Shown one piece after another: positions 16,447 through 23,745 of a stretch of 64,000 nucleotides of DNA; positions within the stretch are counted from its first letter, which is position 1; each line of letters starts with the position of its first letter. The DNA lies in NCBI RefSeq assembly GCF_002210105.1, contig NZ_AQQU01000002.1:186001-250000 (forward strand), in the 5' to 3' direction. The translations under genes were made by a program, and so were the position numbers. The stretch comes from Oceanicola sp. 22II-s10i (GTDB lineage Bacteria > Pseudomonadota > Alphaproteobacteria > Rhodobacterales > Rhodobacteraceae). Under the pieces are notes generated by a model. It saw nothing but the letters and a program-made list of their open reading frames with translations. It made no database searches and was not told the DNA's origin.

Positions 16447-16863
16447 TCAGCTCTGGATGCTTTTCAGGTAGGCCAGCAGCCCGGCCAGTTCGCGGGGCGT
16501 CGGGGTCCAGATGCCGTCGATCTTGACGGGGACGGTGTCCTCGGCCATCTCCGCGCCGAACTCGGGCATGACGCGGGCGAGGTGGCCCTGTCCCGGTCCG
16601 CCGTAGATATAGGCCAGCGCCTTGGCGTCGGGGAAAGTGCCGCCGTTCCGGCGGCTGAGGCGCGTCAGGTCGGGCGGCGGCTTGGGCAGTCCGCTGGCCG
16701 CCGGGCCGTCGCCGCGCGCGGTGTCGCCGTGGCAGGCGGTGCAGTTTTCCGCAAAGAACGCCGCCCCGTCGCGGCGGTCGGGCATCGGTGCGGGTTCGTT
16801 GCAGGCCGCGAGGGTCAGTGTCGCCGCCAGTGCGAGGGTCGCCTTGATGATGGGTCTGCTCAT
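16447..16863 (-). CDS. c-type cytochrome lipoprotein
   Basis: A 138-residue precursor. The signal sequence ends in a lipobox with Cys at residue 21 (TLAAC), so the mature protein is lipid-anchored on the periplasmic side. The haem is attached at C41-T-A-C-H45; Met99 in ARVMPEFG is the likely sixth ligand, making this a class I cytochrome c. The start at 16863 is chosen because it begins the signal peptide and has GAGG upstream; a longer frame adds unlikely residues. It probably shuttles electrons in the periplasm. The gene follows dnaE2 in the same direction but has its own leader and is probably independent. Confidence 0.88.
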   Translation of the reverse strand: MSRPIIKATLALAATLTLAACNEPAPMPDRRDGAAFFAENCTACHGDTARGDGPAASGLPKPPPDLTRLSRRNGGTFPDAKALAYIYGGPGQGHLARVMPEFGAEMAEDTVPVKIDGIWTPTPRELAGLLAYLKSIQS

Positions 16864-16939
16864 GTCGTCCTCTGTCGCCGTTCCGGAACCTTGTGACATG
16901 CCGAGGGCAGCTGGCGACATGATGTAGCTCAAGGCGCGA

Positions 16940-19900
16940 TCAGGCCGGAGGATCCCCGCCGTCCCGCCGCGCGGTCCCCATGCCCGGCGTCAGCACGTGT
17001 CGCAGCAGCGCCACGGGATGCGCCTTGAGCGACAGGCGGGTGGCGACGAAATCCTCCACCACCTCCTCGCCCAGTGTCATCCGGGGCAGGGCGGCGGCGG
17101 GTTCGACGATCCCCTCGCCATCCATGTCGCCCGCGAAGAGCGGCAGCTCGCGCCCCGGCGCCAGCGCCTTGGCCTCCCACAACGCCTCGCGCCGGGTCAG
17201 GCCGAGCGAGGCGAAGGCGTCCGCCTCGGCCAGCCGTTCGAGGATATGCGGCGGGATGCCCGCCCGCCGCCAGACATCGGCCACCGAGCGGTAGCCGTTG
17301 CCGCGCGCCGCCGCGATCCAGTCCGCCTCCTCGGACGCCAGCCCCCGGATCTGGCGGAACCCGAGCCGCAGCGCCAGTTCGCCCGAGCCGGCGCGCTCCA
17401 TCACGTTGTCCCAGTAGGAGGCCGAGATATCGACCGGCAGCACCGTGACCCCGTGTTCGCGGGCGTCGCGCACGATCTGGGCGGGGGCGTAGAAGCCCAT
17501 GGGCTGGGAATTCAGCAGCGCGCAGGCGAAGATGCCGGGGTAATGCCGCTTGATCCACGCGCTGGCATAGACCAGCAGGGCAAAGCTCGCGGCGTGGGAT
17601 TCCGGGAAGCCGTAGCTGCCGAAGCCCTCGATCTGGGAGAAGCAGCGGGCCGAGAATTCCTCGTCATAGCCGTTGCGCTTCATCCCGCGCATGAAACGCT
17701 CGCGGAATTCACTGACATTGCCGTGCTTCTTGAAGGTGGCGAGCGCCCGGCGCAGGCGGTCGGCCTCGTCCGGGGTGAAGCCCGCGCCGATGATCGCGAT
17801 CTGCATCGCCTGTTCCTGGAACAGCGGCACGCCGAGGGTCTTGGCCAGCACGGCCCCCAGTTCGTCCGAGGGGAATTCCACCTTCTCCTCGCCGTTGCGG
17901 CGGCGGATGTAGGGGTGCACCATGTCGCCCTGGATCGGGCCGGGGCGGATGATCGCCACCTCGATCACCAGGTCGTAGAACTGGCGCGGGCGCATCCGGG
18001 GCAGGAAGTTCATCTGGGCCCGGCTTTCGACCTGAAAGACGCCGATGGTGTCGGCGCGGCAGAGCATGTCGTAGACACGGGCATCCTCGGGCGGGATCGT
18101 CGCCAGCGTGTGATCGGCGCCCTCGTGCTGCGACAACAGGTCAAAGGCCTTGCGGATGCAGGTCAGCATCCCGAGCGCCAGCACATCGACCTTGAGGATC
18201 CCCAGCGTGTCGATGTCGTCCTTGTCCCAGCAGATGACCGTCCGGTCCTCCATCGTCGCGTTCTCGATCGGGACCAGTTCGTCGAGTCGGCCTTCGGTGA
18301 TGACGAAGCCGCCGACATGCTGGCTGAGGTGCCGGGGAAAGCCCTCGATCTCGTAGACCAGTTGCATGGTCTGGCGCAGGCGCGGGTCGCGCGGGTCGAG
18401 GCCGATCTCGCGGAACCGCTCCTCGGCCACCGCATCGGCCGAGAAGAAGCCCCAGAGCTGGGAGGACATGGCGCTGATCGTGTCCTGCGTCAGCCCCATG
18501 GCCGCGCCGACCTCGCGGATCGCGCGCTTGCCGCGGTAGTGGATGACCGTGGCGCAGAGGCCCGCGCGGTGGCGGCCGTAACGCTCGTAGATGTGCTGGA
18601 TAACCTCCTCGCGCCGCTCGTGTTCGAAATCGACGTCGATGTCGGGCGGCTCGTCGCGGGCCTCGGACACGAAGCGTTCGAAGACCATGGTGCCGATCTC
18701 GGGGGAAACCTCGGTCACGCCGAGGCAGTAGCAGACGACGGAATTCGCCGCTGAGCCGCGCCCCTGGCAGAGGATGTCGCGGGATCGGGCGAACTGCACG
18801 ATGTCGTGGACGGTGAGGAAGTAGGGTTCGTATTTCAGCTTGCCGATCAGGTTGAGTTCGTGGGCCAGCAGGCCCTTCACCTTGTCCGGCGCGCCATGCG
18901 GGTAGCGCCAGGCGAGACCGGCACGCGAGAGCCGGGCGAGCCGCTCGGCCGGGGTTTCGCCGGGCGAGATCTCCGACGGGTATTCGTAGCGCAGCTCGTC
19001 CAGCGAAAAGGTGCAGCGGGCGGCGAGCGCCGTGGCGTTGGCGATCGCCTCGGGCTGGTCGCGGAAGATGCGGGCCAGTTCGGCGGGGCCGCGCAGGCGC
19101 TGTTCGGCATTGGCGAGCGCCGCCCGGCCGAGCGCGTCGACACGGGTCCCGGTGCGGATCGCGGTCAGCACGTCGGCCATCCGGCGCCGCGCGCCGTGGT
19201 GCATCAGAGGGCGGGCCGAGGCGAGAGTGGGCAGACCGAGATGCGCGGCCAGCCGGGTGAGGGCGGCGAAGCGCGACGGGTCCTCGCCGTCGTAGCGCGG
19301 GGAGAGGACGAGGTGCAGGCGGCCGGGAAAGAGCGCGTGCAGGCGGCGGGCGTGGGGGAGCCATGCCTGACGTCGCTCCAGGCTGCCGATGCCGGGGGCT
19401 GACCCGACCGTCCCCTCCGGACCGCTCGCGGTCCGGATCGTGCCAGACCCCCAGGGCGGGCGCGATCCGGCGAGAACCGCGCCACCTTCGCTCCGCTGAT
19501 GCTTTTGAGAACCGGCCGTGCCAGGTTCCACGCCGCCCTCGGGGCCGGGCGCGATCCCGCCTCGCTCAGCCAGCGCGCCTCTCCGCAGCGTCCCGGCCCC
19601 TTCCGGCCCGTGCAGCACCCCTTGCAATCCTTCCGTCCCGATCTCGGCCAGATCGCCGATCCGCAGCAGGCAGGTGCCCTTCTCCGCCCTCAGCCGCCCG
19701 CGCGAGATCAGGCGGCAGAGGCGGCCCCAGCCGGCGCGGGTCTCGGCCAGCAGGGTGACGGCCACCCCCTCCTCGAACACCATTCGCGCGCCCGCGATCA
19801 GGCGGGGCGTCACCCAGTCGTGCGGCGGCGGGCTGCCCGGCGGGGCGGGGGGGCCGATAAGGCCGTGCGCCGCGTCGAAGGCCCGCCGTTCGGCCACCTG

Positions 19901-20074
19901 CCGCGCGATCTCGCGCGCGGCGGCATGGGCGCGGACGATCCCGGCGACCGAGTTCTCGTCGGTCACCGCCAGCGCGCCGATGCCGAGCTCGGCCGCGCGC
20001 GCGACGAACTCCTCGGGGTGCGAGGCCCCGGTGAGGAAGGTGAAGTTCGAGGTGATGCAGAGCTCGGCGGTCAT
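16940..20074 (-). CDS. dnaE2: error-prone DNA polymerase DnaE2
   Basis: A 1044-residue C-family polymerase. The PHP domain is N-terminal (residues 1 to about 300, LCITSNFTFLTGASHPEE). The polymerase core includes CQGRGSAANSVVCYCLG and the active-site acidic triplet of PPDIDVDF (D478, D480, D482), and a C-terminal helix-hairpin-helix/OB region follows. DnaE2 performs SOS-induced mutagenic translesion synthesis, normally with ImuA and ImuB. The start at 20074 gives the canonical MTAELCITSNFTFL N-terminus. A LexA-like box lies 15 bases upstream. About 75 extra residues (157-235) interrupt the PHP domain. No imuA or imuB lies in the window. Confidence 0.94.
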   Translation of the reverse strand: MTAELCITSNFTFLTGASHPEEFVARAAELGIGALAVTDENSVAGIVRAHAAAREIARQVAERRAFDAAHGLIGPPAPPGSPPPHDWVTPRLIAGARMVFEEGVAVTLLAETRAGWGRLCRLISRGRLRAEKGTCLLRIGDLAEIGTEGLQGVLHGPEGAGTLRRGALAERGGIAPGPEGGVEPGTAGSQKHQRSEGGAVLAGSRPPWGSGTIRTASGPEGTVGSAPGIGSLERRQAWLPHARRLHALFPGRLHLVLSPRYDGEDPSRFAALTRLAAHLGLPTLASARPLMHHGARRRMADVLTAIRTGTRVDALGRAALANAEQRLRGPAELARIFRDQPEAIANATALAARCTFSLDELRYEYPSEISPGETPAERLARLSRAGLAWRYPHGAPDKVKGLLAHELNLIGKLKYEPYFLTVHDIVQFARSRDILCQGRGSAANSVVCYCLGVTEVSPEIGTMVFERFVSEARDEPPDIDVDFEHERREEVIQHIYERYGRHRAGLCATVIHYRGKRAIREVGAAMGLTQDTISAMSSQLWGFFSADAVAEERFREIGLDPRDPRLRQTMQLVYEIEGFPRHLSQHVGGFVITEGRLDELVPIENATMEDRTVICWDKDDIDTLGILKVDVLALGMLTCIRKAFDLLSQHEGADHTLATIPPEDARVYDMLCRADTIGVFQVESRAQMNFLPRMRPRQFYDLVIEVAIIRPGPIQGDMVHPYIRRRNGEEKVEFPSDELGAVLAKTLGVPLFQEQAMQIAIIGAGFTPDEADRLRRALATFKKHGNVSEFRERFMRGMKRNGYDEEFSARCFSQIEGFGSYGFPESHAASFALLVYASAWIKRHYPGIFACALLNSQPMGFYAPAQIVRDAREHGVTVLPVDISASYWDNVMERAGSGELALRLGFRQIRGLASEEADWIAAARGNGYRSVADVWRRAGIPPHILERLAEADAFASLGLTRREALWEAKALAPGRELPLFAGDMDGEGIVEPAAALPRMTLGEEVVEDFVATRLSLKAHPVALLRHVLTPGMGTARRDGGDPPA
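19372..19606 (-). other. in-frame palindromic insertion inside dnaE2
   Basis: Residues 157-235 of DnaE2 are a low-complexity G/P/R/E-rich segment (EGAGTLRRGALAERGG, GGAVLAGSRPPWGS) between GRLRAEKGTCLLRIGDLAE and the resumed PHP sequence LPHARRLHALFPGRLHLVLS. The DNA contains a perfect hairpin CCGGACCG-CTCG-CGGTCCGG (19417-19436) and a second inverted repeat GGATCG...CGATCC (19435-19468). The reading frame stays open throughout. This looks like a palindromic element that entered the gene in frame, but a lineage-specific linker is an alternative. Confidence 0.6.
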
Positions 20075-20088
20075 GGTGGGGGCAGTAT

Positions 20089-20103
20089 ATTCACGTTTTG
20101 TTC
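20089..20103 (-). promoter_or_regulatory. LexA (SOS) box of dnaE2
   Basis: ATTC-ACGTTTT-GTTC matches the alphaproteobacterial LexA consensus GTTC-N7-GTTC with one mismatch. It ends 15 bases upstream of the dnaE2 start codon in an AT-rich patch, where bound LexA would block the promoter. DnaE2 is a known SOS gene in this group, so the position supports the call. Confidence 0.75.
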
Positions 20104-20138
20104 TTTTTTGGAGTCCCGACGTGGCGCCAGTGGAGAGG

Positions 20139-20204
20139 CCGGGGGGCTGTCTGCCCCCCGGACCCCCCGAAAGTATTTTTGACCAGAAGAAGCAGGGGAC
20201 CTGG
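20139..20204 (+). repeat. gene-end palindromic repeat, copy D
   Basis: The hairpin CCGGGGGGC-TGTCT-GCCCCCCGG (20139-20161) is followed by ACCCCCCGAAAGTATTTTTG and CCAGAAGAAGCAGGGGACCTG. It stands between the start of dnaE2 and the 3' end of the DUF1028 gene. Its orientation is opposite to the DUF1028 transcript, as with copies A and B relative to the SLC13 genes. Confidence 0.85.
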
Positions 20205-20241
20205 GCGCGATCCGGCAGGGCGGGGCGGTCGTCAGGCGGCG

Positions 20242-20949
20242 TCAGGCCTTGGAGGAGGCCTGTTCCGCCACGACCTCCATCTCGTCGGGCTGCGGGGCGC
20301 GGAAGGGGTCGCTGAACGTGGGGACCACGTCGCACCAGCCGGCGTAGGGCTGGCTCTGCGACCGTTCGTAGAGCGCGCGGAGTGCGGCGAGGGGGCGGTC
20401 GGACATGTCGATCCGCAGGGTCAGGGGGGCCATGTCGGACCCGAGGATCAGCAGCGCGGCGGATTGCAGGCCGCGGGAATCACTGCCCGCCGCGGCCCCC
20501 GCGTCGAGCGCGGCGAGCAGGCGTTCGGCGAAGGGCAGGGTGCTGCCCGAATAAGCGGCGAGCGCGGCGTCGAGGACCTCTTCGCCCGTCAGGAGGTTGC
20601 CCGCGACGATGGCGCCGGGTTCGGACCGGTGCGAGGCGGCGGGCACGGAATGCGCGCCGGTGAAGGCCCCGGTGCCGCCCGAAAGGTCCAGCGCGGAGAG
20701 CTGGCGGTAGTCGCGGCCCGCATCCGGGGAAACCGTTGACGCAACGGCACTTTCCGCCGTCTCGCCCGCCTGCATCCGGTCCAGCACCGCATCGCCCCAG
20801 AGCGTCGAGGGCGCGGTGCCCTGGCTGGCGGACATGCCGGCGCCGACGCGCCCGCGCAGCACCCAGCCACCGACGCAGAGCGACCCGGTCGCCGCAGCGC
20901 CGCCGAGGATGCCCGTTTCGGCGTCACGGGCGAGGATGGAATAGGTCAT
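20242..20949 (-). CDS. DUF1028 family protein
   Basis: A 235-residue DUF1028 protein beginning MTYSILARDAETGILGGAAATG, with the family features GSLCVGGWVLRGRVGAGMSASQG and RSEPGAIVAGNLLTGEEVLDA. DUF1028 has an Ntn-hydrolase-like fold and is often encoded next to peptide transporters and amidohydrolases, but no enzyme activity is firmly established. The protein is cytoplasmic, with no signal peptide. It is divergent from the peptide-type ABC operon at 21054, and the shared upstream region holds a repeated operator-like motif, so joint regulation is likely. Confidence 0.85.
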   Translation of the reverse strand: MTYSILARDAETGILGGAAATGSLCVGGWVLRGRVGAGMSASQGTAPSTLWGDAVLDRMQAGETAESAVASTVSPDAGRDYRQLSALDLSGGTGAFTGAHSVPAASHRSEPGAIVAGNLLTGEEVLDAALAAYSGSTLPFAERLLAALDAGAAAGSDSRGLQSAALLILGSDMAPLTLRIDMSDRPLAALRALYERSQSQPYAGWCDVVPTFSDPFRAPQPDEMEVVAEQASSKA

Positions 20950-20976
20950 GGGCGGTCTCCGTCTTTCTTGGACTTG

Positions 20977-21016
20977 AATTTATCATGAAAATTTGCCCTC
21001 ATTCAATTTATCATGA
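20977..21016. promoter_or_regulatory. duplicated AATTTATCATGA operator-like motif
   Basis: The 12-mer AATTTATCATGA occurs exactly twice (20977-20988 and 21005-21016), 28 bases apart start to start, in the AT-rich gap between DUF1028 and the ABC operon. Each copy is the core of an imperfect palindrome (ATTTATCATGATGAAT for the second). The pattern fits a dimeric regulator of the GntR or similar type that controls both divergent units. No regulator gene is adjacent. Confidence 0.65.
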
Positions 21017-21053
21017 TGAATAAAGTGAAGAGCCTGCTGCAAAGGAGAGGCCG

Positions 21054-22637
21054 ATGAAACAGGGTATGCTCAACTGGACCCGCCGTGGCGTTCTGGCCGC
21101 CGGGGTCGCCATGACGATGGCCCTCGGGGCCACGATGCCCGCCGGGGCGCAGACGCCGCCGGGGGTTCTGATCGTCGGCCAGATCGCGGAGCCGAAGGCG
21201 CTCGACCCCGCCGCGGTGACCGCCGTCAACGACTTCCGCATCCTGATGAACGTCTACGACGGGCTGGTGCGCTACAAGTCCGGCACGCTGGAGGTGGAGC
21301 CCGCGCTGGCCGAAAGCTGGGAGATCAGCGAGGACGGCAGCGTCTATACCTTCAAGCTGCGCGAGGGGGTGACCTTTCACGACGGCTCCGACTTCAACGC
21401 CGAGGCGGTGAAGTTCAACTTTGACCGGATGCTGAACGAGGATCACCCGTTCCACGACACCGGTCCGTTTCCGCTGGCCTTCTTCTTCTCGGCCGTGGAA
21501 AGCACCGAGGTGGTCGACGATTACACGGTGAAGTTCACGCTGAACGGCCCCTATGCGCCGTTCCTGTCGAACCTCGCCTATCCGACCGGGCTGATCGTGT
21601 CGCCCGCCGCCGTGGAACAGCACGGCGCGGATTTCGGCCGCAACCCCTCGGGCACCGGGCCGTTCAAATTCGCCGAGTGGCGGTCGAACGAGGCCGTGGT
21701 GGTGGAGAAGAACGCCGATTACTGGGACGGCGCGCCGTCGCTGGAGGCCGTGGTCTTCCGCCCGATCACCGACGCCAACACCCGCACCGCCGAGATGCTG
21801 GCGGGCGGGATCGACGTGATGGTCGAGGTGCCGCCCGTCGCGCTGTCGGAATTCCAGGGCGACACCTTCGAGGTGCTGGAACAGGCCGGACCGCATGTCT
21901 GGTTCCTGATCCTGAACGCCAAGGAAGGCCCCTTTGCCGACAAGAAGGTCCGGCAGGCCGCGAACTACGCGATCAACAAGTCGGCGCTGGTCGACAACGT
22001 GCTGGAGGGCACCGCCGACGTGGCCGCCGGGCCGACGCCGCCGGCCTTCGCATGGGCCTACAACGAGAGCCTGGAACCCTATCCCTACGATCCGGACAAG
22101 GCCAAGGCGCTGCTGGCCGAGGCCGGGGCAGAGGGGGCGGAGCTGACCTTCTACGTCACCGAAGGGGGCTCGGGCATGCTCGACCCGATCGCCATGGGCA
22201 CCGCGATCCAGGCGGATCTGGAGGCGGTCGGCTTCGATGTGAAGATCGAGACCTACGAGTGGAACACCTTCCTCGGGCAGGTGAACCCCGGTCTGGAGGG
22301 CAAGGCCGACATGGCCGAGATGGCGTGGATGACGAACGATCCGGACACGCTGCCCTATCTCGCGCTGCGCACGGATGCCTGGCCGGACAAGGGCGGGTTC
22401 AACTCGGGCTACTATTCGAACCCCGAGGTGGACACCCTGCTGGAAGAGGCGCGCGTCGCGACCGACCAGGACAAGCGCGCGGAGCTCTACAAGCAGATGC
22501 AGACCATCGTGCAGGACGACGCCCCCTGGGTTTTCGTCGCGAACTGGAAGCAGAATGCGGTGATGTCCGACCGGGTGGAGGGGTTCACGCTCGAGCCGTC
22601 GTTCTTCCTGCTGCTCGACGATGTCGTGAAGAACTGA
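21054..22637 (+). CDS. peptide-type ABC transporter substrate-binding protein (SBP family 5)
   Basis: A 527-residue precursor with a signal peptide (LNWTRRGVLAAGVAMTMALGATMPAGAQ, cleavage near residue 33; the RRGVL start could also use Tat). The mature part has SBP_bac_5 landmarks: PKALDPA, FKLREGVTFHDGSDFNAEAVKFNFDR, NPSGTGPFKF. It binds a small peptide, opine, glycoside or similar ligand in the periplasm and delivers it to the permease encoded next. It is the first gene of the operon and is separated from the permease by repeat copy E. Ligand identity is not deducible. Confidence 0.92.
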   Translation: MKQGMLNWTRRGVLAAGVAMTMALGATMPAGAQTPPGVLIVGQIAEPKALDPAAVTAVNDFRILMNVYDGLVRYKSGTLEVEPALAESWEISEDGSVYTFKLREGVTFHDGSDFNAEAVKFNFDRMLNEDHPFHDTGPFPLAFFFSAVESTEVVDDYTVKFTLNGPYAPFLSNLAYPTGLIVSPAAVEQHGADFGRNPSGTGPFKFAEWRSNEAVVVEKNADYWDGAPSLEAVVFRPITDANTRTAEMLAGGIDVMVEVPPVALSEFQGDTFEVLEQAGPHVWFLILNAKEGPFADKKVRQAANYAINKSALVDNVLEGTADVAAGPTPPAFAWAYNESLEPYPYDPDKAKALLAEAGAEGAELTFYVTEGGSGMLDPIAMGTAIQADLEAVGFDVKIETYEWNTFLGQVNPGLEGKADMAEMAWMTNDPDTLPYLALRTDAWPDKGGFNSGYYSNPEVDTLLEEARVATDQDKRAELYKQMQTIVQDDAPWVFVANWKQNAVMSDRVEGFTLEPSFFLLLDDVVKN

Positions 22638-22644
22638 AGGGTTC

Positions 22645-22736
22645 GGGCCGCCGGGGGCGGCCCGACCAGCGCGCCGGCCTGCGGCCGGCGCGTGCCTCCG
22701 GCGGGCATATTTCCGGCAAGATGAAGCCGGAGGCCC
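22645..22736 (+). repeat. gene-end palindromic repeat, copy E (inside the ABC operon)
   Basis: Two strong hairpins, GGGCCGCC-GGG-GGCGGCCC (22645-22663) and CGCGCCGGCC-TGC-GGCCGGCGCG (22670-22692), are followed by the repeat tail CGGCGGGCATATTTCCGGC and AAGATGAAG. They lie between the binding-protein gene and its permease gene. Here the element probably works as a partial terminator or mRNA stabiliser that keeps the binding protein in excess over the membrane parts. Confidence 0.75.
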
Positions 22737-22772
22737 GCGCCAGTGAGACGCCAGCTTCCTGGAGGGACCGGC

Positions 22773-23720
22773 ATGACTGGATATATTCTGAAAAGACTGA
22801 TCTCGGCGATCCCGGTGCTGTTCGGCATCACGGTGATCGTGTTCCTGATCATGGCGATGATCCCCGGCGATCCGGCGACCGCGATCCTCGGGTCCTACGC
22901 CACGCCCGAGAATGTCGAGAAGCTGAACCGTGATCTCGGCCTCGATCAGCCGCTTGTGGCGCGGTATTTCATCTGGCTCGGCAACATGCTGCAGGGGGAC
23001 TTCGGGCGCAGTTTCGCGCTGAACCGCCCCGTTCTGGACGAGGTGCTGGACCGCTTTTCGGCCACGCTGATCCTTGCGGGGACGTCCTTCGTGCTCTGCG
23101 CCGTCTTCGGGATCGCCGCCGGGGTCGTGTCCGCGGCGCGGCAGTACGGGTTCGCGGACAAGGCGATCACCTTCGCCGTCCTGCTGGGGATTTCGATCCC
23201 CTCGTTCTTCCTCGGGATGATGATGATCCTGATCTTCGCGGTGAACCTGAAGTGGCTGCCGGTGTCGGGGATGTACGCGATCTATGGCGGGGGCGACCTG
23301 CCGGACCTGTTCTGGCACCTGCTGATGCCCGCGCTGGCGCTCGCCGTGGTGGCCACGGGAGTTGTGGCGCGGCTGTCGCGCTCGGCCATGCTGGAGGTGC
23401 TGCGGCAGGACTTCATCCGCACCGCGCGCGCCAAGGGCGTGAACGAGCGGCGGGTCGTCTGGCGGCACGCGCTGAAGGCTGCGATGGTCAGCATCATCCC
23501 CGTGCTGGGGATCCAGGCGGGCTTCGTGCTGTCGGGGGCCGTCTATATCGAGATGGTGTTCCAGTGGCCCGGCGTGGGGCGGATGCTGGTGGATGCCATC
23601 CTCAAGCGGGACATCCTGCTGGTGCAGGGGGGCGTGGTGTTCGTCGCCGCCTGCTACGTGCTGTTCAACATCGCGGTGGACGTGGCGCAATCGCTGCTCG
23701 ACCCGCGGATCAAGACGTGA
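22773..23720 (+). CDS. ABC transporter permease, DppB type
   Basis: A 315-residue inner-membrane permease with six helices. The N-terminal MTGYILKRLISAIPVLFGIT and GDPATAILG are typical for DppB/OppB. The EAA loop (ARAKGVNERRVVWRHALKAA) contacts the ATPase. The start at 22773 has GGAGGGA upstream. It forms the heterodimeric channel with the permease half of the next protein. The gene order matches peptide/nickel-type importers. Confidence 0.92.
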   Translation: MTGYILKRLISAIPVLFGITVIVFLIMAMIPGDPATAILGSYATPENVEKLNRDLGLDQPLVARYFIWLGNMLQGDFGRSFALNRPVLDEVLDRFSATLILAGTSFVLCAVFGIAAGVVSAARQYGFADKAITFAVLLGISIPSFFLGMMMILIFAVNLKWLPVSGMYAIYGGGDLPDLFWHLLMPALALAVVATGVVARLSRSAMLEVLRQDFIRTARAKGVNERRVVWRHALKAAMVSIIPVLGIQAGFVLSGAVYIEMVFQWPGVGRMLVDAILKRDILLVQGGVVFVAACYVLFNIAVDVAQSLLDPRIKT

Positions 23721-23745
23721 GGGCCCCGGACATGGAGGTCACGGC

